A stretch of 64,000 nucleotides of DNA, taken from NCBI GenBank assembly GCA_012064415.1, contig SSNU01000024.1, forward strand, positions 311,812 to 375,811, given 5' to 3'. How positions within the stretch are numbered: position 1 is the first letter of the stretch; the number at the start of each line of letters is the position of its first letter. This document shows positions 1 to 10,650 of this stretch, in pieces. The position numbers were made by a program, and so were the translations under genes. Source of the stretch: Gyrodactylus bullatarudis. Taxonomy: Eukaryota; Platyhelminthes; Monogenea; Gyrodactylidea; Gyrodactylidae. The notes under the pieces are model-generated. The model worked only from the letters and a program-made list of their open reading frames with translations. It made no database searches and was not told the origin of the DNA.

Positions 1-17
1 GGCACTTTAAAAAACGT

Positions 18-23
18 TTTATT
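18..23 (-). terminator. Poly(A) signal of the micro-exon gene
   Basis: AATAAA on the minus strand, 13 nt past the TAG stop at 37-39. It supports this as the true 3' end. The cleavage site would lie at or just beyond the left edge of the window. Confidence 0.65.
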
Positions 24-36
24 CATAATCCAAACT

Positions 37-1124
37 CTATATTTTGGGCTTCTTCTTTTTTCTGAAATTGAATTGAGCTCTTTCAGATGAAGATATATTT
101 GAATCTTTTGATTGGTTGAAACAGGCTTTGATTTGAGATAAACTTACTTTCTTGTTTTTCTAATTTGACTTATGTTCCATATAAATTTTTGATATTTTAA
201 CTTACCGTCGGAAAGTGTGTCTAGAGGAAAACAGGATGTCTACTGCTAGAATTCAGACTCACACAAGATAATCAACTCTACAGTTGTTGAATATGTTAAG
301 TCTTTTAAAATTACGATAACTTACCGATCTCTGTAGGTAAGCATGAGACTTATAATTGACTTATCTTACTGATCAGATGTACGTTCAGATAATTCTCTTT
401 TTTCCTCGATGAATATCACGTTAACGGATGCTTACACTGTCAGTAAATAGCTTAGGTTTTCAGTGATACTAAATTATCAAATGAGGTAACTCACTTCCAT
501 TTTTTGAATCTATTTTCACACAGTTAAGTTACGTTGTTTTTATTAGGGAATAGTTATGCCATGATAATTAGGTTGCTCACTTTTTTTTCCTCTTTTTCAA
601 ATTTCTCCTACGAACAGACTTCATTAAGACAAAATGATCATTTAGGAAATTAAGTTTTCAAAGTTACTTCGTCACTCACAAAGAAAGCTTTTTCTTCTTT
701 CGTAAACTGAGCAGAATTAATTATTACAGCCAAGTTACAAGGTAAACTATTAATTATCAATTTAAAATAAAATTTGAAGGGTGGTGGAAACAGTGTATCT
801 TAAAACGGAAGTGATGAATAACACACAATAGCAACCAATTCTATCGAGTTAATATATAATTATTAGACCGATTAATAATTAGTAGTTATTAGTTATTAAT
901 TAATGATTAACATACCTCTTGTTGGCTCTGTTAAAGGCCTTTAAACTATGAAATAAAATTTAAACAACATACGAATATTAGTGTAAAATGTTTATCTTAC
1001 TCAGAATAACAGTTTCTAAATTATTGCATGATTTCTTTCAACATAAAAGAATTTACTCCAAAAGGGTACTTGAGAATATTCAGAGATTGTTTATTTCACT
1101 TACAAATCGACTTCTGACTTTGGC
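37..1124 (-). other. 3' module of the micro-exon gene (11 micro-exons plus terminal exon)
   Basis: Plus-strand exon coordinates, last to first: terminal coding part 37-61, then 148-159, 206-220, 263-277, 325-330, 436-450, 495-509, 581-607, 680-706, 916-927, 1001-1015 and 1104-1124. Introns are about 42-209 nt. Codons at the junctions are all sense. The encoded stretch becomes strongly basic toward the end (runs of Lys/Arg, final residues KKKKKPKI). A further 27-nt candidate at 370-396 is open in the same phase but has a purine-rich acceptor, so I leave it as optional. Exon 325-330 (6 nt) is the smallest accepted and the least certain. Confidence 0.78.
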
Positions 1125-4100
1125 CTGACAGATTGTAAATGAAAAAAAGTTTAAATTTACTGGGGATTATCTTCAATCTGATTTTCGACAGCATCTCTAT
1201 AGTCTTCGAAATGAGTTTGGTCCTCTTCTTCGTCCTTTTTAATTGAAACAGGGTTTTCTTTCTGCAATAAATTCAGGCTTTCTTTAGACGAGACTTGTAA
1301 AATCTGAACAGTTTTAATTACAGGTGGATTGGTATTGATATCATCATCATCTACAACAAGCTGAGAGCTTTCAGTTGAAGTATTCTGTTCTGCATTTGCG
1401 GTACTTGTGGTTTCTATCACAGGTTTAAGCGTATCACCTGTCTCTTGATTTTGTAATTCAGTTACATCAAATACAGATTCTTGCTTTACAGAAACATCGT
1501 CTGACTCATCTAGTTTTTCTTCTTCGATTTTCGTTACTGTTTCTATTGTCTTGATTGTTTTGATGATTTTGGTTTGAGTTTCCTCGACTTTTTCTTCTGA
1601 GCTACTGCTGTTTGATTCATATTCTGGTTCTTTTTCAATAATCGATATCGCTTTTGTTTTAAGTTTCATACTATCTAACAATTTTTCAAGTTCCTCTTCT
1701 GATGCCTTATTAGAATCTGGAGTTTTAGTTGATGAATTTGATGTTTCCTTTTGTTTTTCAAGATCTACTTTCTCTTCAGTTTTCTTTTTTCGGCTAGATT
1801 TTCTTCCGTTGCCTAATTTTTTTGCCAATAGTCCTTGAATTCCAAGATGCTTTTTATTTTCTTGAGGTTCAATAATGAAATCTTCATCAGATGCAGATGA
1901 ACGATCATCTTCCTGCGGTTTATTTGAAATAATGATCATTCGTGAACTACTTCTGGACTCAGTTTCTATATTGAAGACTACTCGATCATCGACTGAGCAT
2001 TGAATTTCTGAGCCGGCATCTTTGTTCTCATCAATTATTGCATTCAAATGGTTTTCAAGCTCTCTGAAATAAGATAATTGTTACAAGATAAACAACCATT
2101 ACGTAATCATAATTGATAAATTTTTATCAAACTTACAAACAAGAACTTATCAAAGTATGATTTATAATGACAATTTTAACTTTTTACATCTTGCTATTGG
2201 ATCTTGATTGGTTAAAGAAAGATTTTTTTCACTTGCCTAGAGAATAAAAATCTAAAAGAAATTAACCAAGCTGTTTTATTTATCTTACTCATCTTCAAGG
2301 TGACTAGAAATTAAAGTAACTTCTTTTAAAGAAGGAGGCCTAAGTCTGGAGAATAAATGGAACGCCTAAAATCACACCCTCCCTATCTGAGCTTTTAAAC
2401 CAATAGAAAGGCAGATAAAATATTCAATAAAATACCATATAATTTTAGTCCGGAAAGAGTAAGCCTTCTTTTGAAGAGTTTCTGTTAAACATGCACATTT
2501 ATTATAAATAATCAACGATAATATCTCACAATTCCATTGCTGAATCACTTTTGCTGAAAATCCATTCATCATTAAAGAGATTTCTTGCAAAATAAAAATA
2601 CTCACTCTCCGACACTGGATTTGATTTTGATTAAGAATGTTATTTTTATCCAAATTACAAGAATAATTGGGACCTTTATAGATTAGATTGAATGGAACTT
2701 GTTAAATACTTTTTTATGCTATTGTATTTATGAAATTTTGTGATAAAGGTACCTTCCGACTCCATTTCTTAACATATTGTTAATGATATGATTGGTTTTG
2801 AGCTCACTTTGTCTTAACTGTGAATCTAAATGGCCCGATAGCTGGATACAGGATCAAATTAAACCAACACCAAATTATCCCTTAGTGATATTTAAAGGTA
2901 TTTTCTTCCTATTTCATACTTGTAAAACATTTGCCTAAACAATTCATTAAAATACACCTTTAACTTACGTAAATTTTGAGCATTTTGCACTAAATAATGA
3001 GGATTGCCTTGGTAAAATTATTATTTATTGAAATCTAATATACAGTGGAACAATGAGGTTAATAAATAAGCATCCCCAGCATCTTGGTATAATTTCAAAA
3101 ATCGTTCAAAGTTACGAGTCAAAGTCTTCACTATAAAAAATAAGTCTTCGGTCATTGAAATTTCATTTTTATGTATGAATCAAGAAATTACTTGGTAAAA
3201 CTGGCAATTTTTTAGTTAAAAAATTCTAAAAGTATCAAACTTTTGGGATTGATCACTTTACGTTAATTTCAAATCCTATGAATTACTCACTTTGACACTC
3301 GAGTGGGTGATCTTTTAAGATAATTCCAATTATGAATCGATGCTTACATATTCTTTTGTTGTGTTTTCCTGAAGTATAATAATTGAAAAATCCTAATGAC
3401 CCACAGCAATTTGCGTATTCTAAATATACAAGGTTAGCGAGGAATTCTATTTCTTCACTCACGTTGGTTTCATCAACCTTCATCCTATTTCAATCCAGCT
3501 CAGTCAACATACCAATGACTTTCAAGGATTCTAAAATTAAAATGGATTTTGTATGAGAGTTCTTGTCCACTTGAAGGAATACAGCTTTTCTCACTCCTGC
3601 TGGGACAATCTAGAAGAATGGTCACGGGATGATTTATGGTTTGCTTTACCAACTCATTGGATTCAGTTCTTTGTGGGTTTGGACAGGATTGAAAGTCTTA
3701 CTGAACTCTTGACAGAATATATTTCCTATGATGATTAATCTTGAAACGAGACAATACTGATTAATAGATTCAAACCTTAGAAAGTATTGATTTCAGGTCT
3801 GGGTAATCTAAGCTTACATTAGCAAAGTTATCCTTGGAAAAATATATTATAAATGAGAAAGTTTTCTTTAGTTTTCCAACTCACTTATGTTTATTTTTTC
3901 TGAATCAAACCCTGTTATGGTATGCTACTTAATTGTAAATCTCACAGCTTTGTTGTATTGTCACTACAATCATAAAAATATGAAAACAATGATTCTCCTT
4001 GAAAAACTAACTATTCCTCAGCAAGTCTGTAATAAGTAAATAATATCTTATCTATGCCAACTCACATTGATTTATTTCTGATAAGAGAGTTTCATGATTT

Positions 4101-6577
4101 CTCACTTGATCCGTATAACTTACCCTTTATGTTGAATTCTAAATAGTTTATAACAATTCGTACGAGAAGGGGGAACAAACACTGTCCAATCGATGCTTTA
4201 GAGAGTTTAATCATTCGAATTGGGATAATTTTAATACTATTTCACGTTTGTACTATGATAAAAAATATTATTCCTCTTGTAAGCATACGTTGCATTTTTT
4301 CTAAATCCCATTATGAATTCAAAACTTGGCTAATACTGACTTGGCTACAGCCTCACTAGCATAAATGAGAGAAATTATGACAAGACAAACACAAAAATGT
4401 TACTGAACAAAAGTTCAAAATTCCCATTAACACCGGTCATACATGCAGCTTATGGTTTTACTGAAATGAAATTTCCATTCTCTAGAAATACTTGTTCTTT
4501 TTTCTTTTGGCCAAGAATAAGATAAATTATCTATCCTTAACTTACATTTCGTATTTTACCATTCTAATGTAATCAGACTAGATTTTCAAAATATTATTAA
4601 CGAACTCATTATTCTGGTCGAAGCTGGTTGCAAAATAGAATAGAGGTTATTTTGAAGTATTCTCTTAATGGGTCTCACTAAATGGTAGTCGATAAACGTC
4701 CGATTCTGCGAAAAGAAGTGGGAAAATTACACTTTTGATGAAATGCTGGAGATAGCTAGATCTACTCTGTGGTTATAAATCTAAGGATAAAATTCATTCT
4801 CTTGACTGAGCCATACGAGCAACGTTCCAGACTATATCCGAAACTTAAAATTTTCAGGATTTTTTTACGTTTCATTCTCTCGCCTTCAAGTTACGCAGAT
4901 TACTAAAAGATTAGCGGCTTACTTTGCATTCAAACCTCTGAATGATTACTATGAAAAGTAATAGTTGATTATTCTGACTTTATCTTTATTCTAAAACACT
5001 TGGTCATCTTGTTTTATAATGGGGGTCACACATACTGGAATTTCAAACTAATTTTATGACCATATCTTTCATATTACTCACAGATAAGGAGGGAACCTAA
5101 TTTTTAAAATTCTATTCATTCAACTGCACAAAATCCTTACATTTGTTGGCTGCAAGGAGAAATACGTTGATTTCATTCTGTGCATAGTAAAAATTACTCA
5201 TATTTATTTCTTAAGCTAATGAAAGATAAAAGGAATGTTAAGAAGAATGTTTTTCATACAGTCAATGAAGCTCACCTTGATAATTCAAGACTTTGGTGTG
5301 TTCAAAGATATATTTCTTCACTATTACCTACAGCTTATACAAAGATCTTGAAATATTTAATATTAAATTCGGACATTGTCCAATGTTAACCAATAATATG
5401 GGAGAGGGGATTTACTCAATTTTCATTGGTTTAGAATATCCATTGTAATATCATTGGGTAGGAAAATAGTACAAAGAGTAATTACTCACGAATCTTGAAA
5501 ATTTGTACTAGGGTAAAATTAGATCCTCATATTACTTGTATTCTCACAAATTTTCTGAATTTTTAATACTAGTTTAAACGGTTAAAGATGCATGCTCTCT
5601 TCTTACTGGTGTTCAATCAATTTAAAACTTTTAATACACTCCTGAATCATCAATCTGACTTGTCCTCACTTTGATCTGTTTATTCTGGAAGCAAAGCCAA
5701 TTTTCTGAGGATTTCAAATTTTTGATTTAAATTTCTTACTTGAAATAACCAAGTCTAATTGATTATTCTGGTTTCCATTAAAATTAGTTACTCATCAGTT
5801 TCTGAGTCAGCAAGAAATCTTTTATTTGAATCGATCAGACGAATCGAGTAAATCAAACCCACATGTCGAATGCTTGACTAGGAGCGAAAAAAAATGGTTC
5901 ACATTCACCCTGATAACTTACTCCGTGACATATCTGGCAGGGTTTCATATTGGAAAAAATTCATTCTTCCAAAGGACTTACATACTGATCAAATATCTTA
6001 GATCATCAGAGATTAGGTCGTTTTTCAATATTTCTATCATTTATTTCGACACAGTCAATAAACTCTTCGATTGATGGTATCTCAAAGAAAGCTCTTCCAA
6101 AACTCATTAGTGATTGGCATATGAAAAAAGAGAATTTATGTCCACATCTTTTATCGACCAATCAGAGTCGAGCTGGCAATTGGCTTCTAATTATTAATAT
6201 GTTGGATAAAATAAAATACCATGATTTAGAAATCAAAATCTCTTTCAACTACAGGTTTGAGTCTCATGCTATGAGAAGAGAAATGACCACTTTGCCAACT
6301 TTAACTACAGTGTTTAGTGTTAGTAATAATAAAATTAATTTTTATCCATTACTTACTCTGACTGTATGATAAGTAATAGTAAAGTATCAGCAATCAATAC
6401 CATAATATTGAGAGAATTTGAATCTATAGAAACAAACTGATAAAAATGTATGCGCAAGATTATTGTGATCAGGAAAAAGTACACACTAATATCGATTATG
6501 ATGATAATTTAAAGTTTTAGACCGACTACTTTTTAGTAGTAAATAATTCTCTATACCTGTTTTCGAACCGAAGGTTT
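37..6577 (-). CDS. Giant micro-exon gene (MEG-like), function unknown
   Basis: I do not recognise the protein. On the minus strand I find about 52 exons of 6, 9, 12, 15, 18, 21, 24 or 27 nt (23 are 15 nt) plus one 903-nt exon. Each is bounded by an AG acceptor and a GTAAG/GTGAG/GTATG-type donor, is a multiple of three, and starts with the third base of a codon (phase 2). Read together they give about 593 codons with one interrupted junction (exon 4679-4705), ending at TAG 37-39 with a poly(A) signal just beyond. The product would be a charged, Ser/Glu/Lys-rich, probably disordered protein with a lysine-rich tail. Micro-exon genes of schistosomes have the same symmetric tiny exons, usually behind a signal-peptide exon; that exon is not found here, and the start must lie between about 6578 and 7690. 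The gene model is strong; individual exons vary in certainty. Confidence 0.85.
1161..2063 (-). other. 903-nt central exon of the micro-exon gene
   Basis: This is the only long exon of the gene, open throughout. Its acceptor is a clear TTATTTCAG just above 2063. Its donor is GTAAAT just below 1161; if unspliced, the frame would end at the TAA at 1157-1159 instead. The length is 301 x 3 and the phase is the same as in all the micro-exons. The encoded segment is acidic and Ser/Thr/Glu/Lys-rich with no transmembrane segment, cysteine pattern or domain I recognise. A conventional annotation would probably report this exon alone as a roughly 300-residue hypothetical protein and miss the rest. Confidence 0.8.
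2137..3832 (-). other. Middle micro-exon module
   Basis: Exons on plus coordinates: 2137-2145, 2289-2303, 2530-2553, 2606-2614, 2808-2825, 2969-2989, 3192-3200, 3291-3311, 3348-3368, 3405-3419, 3463-3477, 3513-3530, 3595-3609, 3702-3725 and 3818-3832. All are multiples of three, phase 2, with sense junction codons. Best supported by splice signals are 2530-2553, 2969-2989, 3291-3311, 3348-3368, 3513-3530 and 3595-3609. Less certain extra candidates in the same phase are 2188-2202 (15), 2659-2673 (15) and 3758-3775 (18). Confidence 0.75.
3885..6577 (-). other. 5' micro-exon module
   Basis: Exons on plus coordinates: 3885-3899, 3946-3963, 4066-4077, 4124-4138, 4289-4300, 4546-4563, 4679-4705, 4731-4745, 4817-4831, 4869-4883, 4923-4937, 5036-5047, 5082-5096, 5141-5149, 5276-5290, 5490-5507, 5548-5568, 5607-5627, 5640-5654, 5670-5684, 5740-5754, 5792-5818, 5863-5877, 5922-5933, 5982-5996 and 6557-6577. 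The phase is constant. Exon 4679-4705 ends in TA and would make TAA if joined to the next exon, which starts with A. Weaker candidates: 4443-4448, 4462-4479, 4979-4990, 5341-5346 and 6891-6902. I find no start codon exon. Confidence 0.72.
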
Positions 6578-7698
6578 CTTTGTGTGATTCTAGTCAAGGC
6601 AGTTGTTTGTCTGTAGTAAGTAAAAATCTTGGTGCTTTGATGAGTCATCAATAAGGACCCAACATGTCCAGAGTGGGATATGTATCAGAAAAGTCAGTTT
6701 CATTCATTCAAAAAGGATGAAAAAACTCACCATAACATTTAAAAAATTCAATGAAATCCAAGTGAAAGTAGTTGTTTGAGAAGAAAAGGAATGATGTTAG
6801 GCGTAATAAATTGATTATCAATCTAAATAGAGAAAACAATAGGGTTATATTCAAATCTTATTCGAATTTCTTTAGTATTTCATTCTACACGTAATAGGGA
6901 ATCTTTATTTCGTTCAAGAAGCCTACTAGCAAAGTTTGGTCATTGTCCATATCAAACTTGATGCAGTTATTTCTCATGGTTCGAGTCTATGGCTATGGTG
7001 TACTGATGAGTCCTATTAGAGATGAAACTCGTCTATGAGTTGGATGTTATTTGTGTCACGCTGGGAGATGGTGATAAGTTATTAATAGTAACCAATAACT
7101 GCACTTTTGTGTTAAGGATATTGTGACACATGTGGAGCCAATTAAAAGACAGTTTTTAACTAGCCAATAGGAATAGAGAATGAATTCAAATATTTATTTT
7201 TAATCAAAAAGAAATGTTTATAAGAGTTTTATTTAGACAAATAAAATATATATTTATAGTATATATAATATGTGGGTTTTGTGTGTATAATATGAAACAA
7301 TAAGAATGGATTTTCGTCCGCCGATCTCAAGGGCAAGACATGGTTCTCACTCTTTCCATAAAAGTGTTTCTTCTTTTAGCTTGTGTGTGTGTGTAATAAA
7401 TTAACAATTCGTATAAATAGTAATAAAAATAGTTATTTTGCTGTTATGGACCTCTATCGGTGTTCAATACATAATTGGATAGTTGACAAGGGCGAGCGGC
7501 CAATTTGTATTTTTGTCGTTTTCTCTTTTGAAATAATATTATTTATATTATTAGAAGAAGGAAGAAGAGGTCTGGAAGTGAAAAGGGGAGCTTGGCAGTG
7601 TGTAGTTCTTCTGTGAATTTGCTGTTTAATGTAATCTCTGATATATATATATATGTATATATAATAAATAGGTCTGTGGTATGCAGGTGAGAATGCAG
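6578..7698. other. Interval between FAF1 and the micro-exon gene; promoter not located
   Basis: It should hold the 5' end of the micro-exon gene or a trans-splice site. A minus-strand TATA-like stretch (CTATAAATA) lies near 7250-7258 in a run of alternating A and T. Several short ATG-initiated frames exist on the minus strand, but none ends at a donor in the required phase 2. A GT-rich microsatellite starts near 7383 and a TA repeat lies near 7640-7660. I see no gene I can name. Confidence 0.4.
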
Positions 7699-10348
7699 TT
7701 ACCTCTCCTCGAGGATTAAGGCTTCTTGTGATTTAAAGTTTAACTGGATAAATGTCTGACTCATATCTTCAATCTCTGTGAGCTATAGATATAAATTATG
7801 CATTCCATTATTTTATAAAGTGTAAATTTTACAGTTAGTACAAGATCATTTTAGTTAAAGTTAGATAATTCTGGCTTACATCTTTGGCGGGAAAACTTGT
7901 GATTAGCTTGTATTTGTCAGTAGGGAAACCGAGTGATTCAATAAAGGCAATAAGATGTGAGGCTTTGTCGGTTTTGTAGAATTTACGAAATAGCGATCCA
8001 TTCTTGGCTCCTTCAACAGACTGGGAACATTCAGAGGGTAATCGTAGTTTGAATGTGATGACATCTGATCCATTGGTCTTTGGCTCTTCTGGTAGCTCTG
8101 ACAGATTCTTTTCACGACGCTCCTTAGCTTCATTGTCGGCACGTTCCTTCTGGAGGTCTAGTAACATTTGTCTTCTACGATTTAGTTCCTCTTCTTCCTT
8201 CTTGGCCAACATCTTAAAGAATAAAATTAATGGGGGTATCGAGGTTAAATTGAGAAGGGTTATATTCCACGATTTACTCACTTTTAACTTGTCCCTCTCG
8301 AGAGACTCGAGAAATTCGGCCTCTTGAATCTTTCGAAGATTCTCACGTTCGATTCTTCGTTTGTATTCACCAATGACAGGTTCCATGCGGTCCTGATACT
8401 GGAGGTAGGCATCCAATAACTTGGCCAATATTCGATCTGGTTCAAAGACACCATCGTCATTATCTGAACTGCTAGAGGATCCAGCCCTTAGTGTGTCAAC
8501 AAGTTCAGACGGCAACGGAAACAGGCTGTGGTCCGGATCAAAGAGAGGGTTGGATAATTTGCGAGTGATCTTACCGTCACTCTGAATACAAGCCAAGACT
8601 TCAATGTTGCTGTCCACCTTGGAGAGCATAATCAAGAGCGGATATTGATCTGGCCTCAAGTCTTTGATGTGATGGTGGAGGAGGGGTACCCTGAATTTGA
8701 GAATCTTATTCAAAAGGGTATCTTTCAGCCTCGCCGTGCTTATATCAAAGGGCCAGATGACGAATTTGTTTTGATCGAAAAACTTGCGCAGTTCTGGACT
8801 ACACATGAGTTTGCTAACAAATATGTGAACAGCAATACTTTTGTCGTTGTGAATGTAGAGAAAGAGGGGTTTTCGCTAAAACAAGGTTAAATTAGACTGA
8901 CGACAATGAGACATGGCCAAGCAACTCACAAGGGTGATATCTCTATTGGCTATTGTTCCATCAATGGCCTCTTCAATGTCGACAGACCAAAATGGCGGCA
9001 AGAGTTCAGCGTCCTCCTTGCAGTATCTAAGGGCAAAGTTGGTCACAAAGGTCCCAGTTAACTCGCTAATGTTTGAAAGACTTCCAGTGTCGGGAACTGA
9101 AGGGAAATATTGAACATTAATCAAAGAGATAATTATTATTATTTCTATCTACACAATTAACAAACTCAAGAGGTTATTTGATATTTCCTGGCCTTCGTTG
9201 TTCTTCATGTTGAAGTTATCTTCATCCTCATCGCTGTAGACGTGAAAGTCGTCTTCTTCAATGTCGATCTCTTCCCGAGACTCATCAAGGTCCACATTGA
9301 TTGAGACATTGGAGTCATTCAAGGGATTGGCATTCATGAGGTTGTCATCTTGAAGGATATCCTGGATTGTATGATGATTTGAGAGGTTGACGAGGGATGA
9401 CGAAAACGACGAGTGTTCCTTAACCTATAAAAAGGGGGAGGGGTAAATTAAAAATAAAACTCAAGGGAGACCAACATTCACTTGCCTTGAGGACAAAAAT
9501 GTCATCTTGCATAATGCCCAGGTCTCGTAGATTCGAATTGGCTTGTCTTTCATCTATGAATAAAGATTAATTGGTTATCAACAGTCAGGAGATAAACAAA
9601 CCAACTTTTGAGTGAATTGAGGGTCTGTACGATGAGATCCATCATAGCATTGCCCTCGTCAGGTCCATCAATCTCGTATTCCTGCCGGCTTAGGGGAATT
9701 TTGTGGAAGTCTCTGACCTTTAGGCGGACATCTTCGAGAGGTTGCTCCAAGCCTAGATCAATGTCAACAGAGTTCGACTCCTTATTTACAATAAATCGAC
9801 ACTTGGGTCCCTGAATGGAAGAGTCTGATGGATCCCTGTAGGATAGGGAGATGAATAGACGCTGTGACTTGGTCAGACTATCCAAGGTCATGGAATCATT
9901 TAGTTTTGCATTGACAAAATTGATTTTCGTCTTGTAAAAGTCAAAGTCATGATCTGAAGAGTAGACACTATGGAAGGAGTCTCTCTCAATGTCATAGACC
10001 TTCCTTTTCACTTCCAAGAGGCTGGTCTCTTTAGGTAAGTAGAAGACGATTTTCTTGAAACTCTTCCCGTTAAACCCAACAACATGAATATCCAGTGTAA
10101 TTGGATTCTCTAGGTGATCATCAGGACTACTACGAGTGATATCTGAGGCAGAAAAAGTCAAAATGGAGCAGTTACCTTCTTGAAAATAAAAATCGACTGC
10201 TTTGTTAACGTCATAGTCAAAAGTTGCTAGCAGAGCGTGAGAATAAGCTTCATCTTCAATTTGAGTGAGACTCTAAAGATTTATCAAGATAAAGAATTAC
10301 TGAAAACACATTTATTTGCTCTGTTATATGTTGAGACGAAAAATCCAT
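7699..10348 (-). CDS. FAF1: FAS-associated factor 1 (UBA-UBL-UBL-UAS-UBX)
   Basis: FAF1 is a p97/VCP cofactor that binds ubiquitinated clients. Nine exons (plus coordinates) 10301-10348, 10176-10272, 9606-10142, 9486-9553, 9166-9424, 8930-9096, 8282-8875, 7880-8212 and 7699-7782 join to 729 codons; human FAF1 is 650 residues. N-terminal UBA-like segment (about 1-48), two ubiquitin-like domains in exon 3 (about 50-225), an acidic linker, a UAS thioredoxin-like domain (about 340-520), a charged helical region, then a C-terminal UBX domain (from about 636) ending SQEALILEER. Introns 1 and 2 are only 28 nt (10273-10300) and 33 nt (10143-10175). The intron after exon 4 starts GCAAGT (a GC-AG intron); the exon 3 donor is GTTGGT. 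The domain order and UBX tail make the call secure. Confidence 0.93.
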
Positions 10349-10650
10349 TTTCAAAGTCTTTACAACATTAATGTAGGTTAAAACAAATAATTGTTAAAAT
10401 ATCTAATAAGCCCTAAATAATATAGATGAATTATTTTTAATTATTATATAATGCTTTTAACCAGATTAGTTTATTAGTAAAGTAATTTAAAATGTTCTTT
10501 ATTTTATAAATATATTTAGTCTGATGTTATATGTTATTACTTTAGAGTGGTTACAACGAATAATATAAAAAAACCATAAATGATAATAGATGTTGTTTTG
10601 AAGAAAATAATGAATATTTTATTAATCTGAAATTCGATATGCATTTTAAT

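Noticed and set aside
1157..2047. A stand-alone gene of about 296 residues on the minus strand
   Set aside because: The frame has no ATG at its 5' end (it opens with TTG), continues upstream to a good acceptor at 2063, and has a donor just before the stop. It is the long exon of the micro-exon gene.
3283..3483. A 66-residue minus-strand frame
   Set aside because: It crosses four better-supported micro-exons and their introns, in a frame not used by the gene.
3463..3498. A 36-nt version of micro-exon 3463-3477
   Set aside because: Its extra part has a TGA in the gene's phase.
4406..4448. A roughly 45-nt exon using donor GTAACA
   Set aside because: TAA in the gene's phase; only a 6-nt subset (4443-4448) stays possible.
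6655..6731. First exon of the micro-exon gene ending at a strong GTGAG donor at 6731
   Set aside because: In phase 2 it gives TG plus A (TGA) at the join to the next exon, and no signal-peptide frame is present.
8004..8327. Plus-strand frame opposite FAF1
   Set aside because: Antisense shadow of coding exons, with no features of its own.
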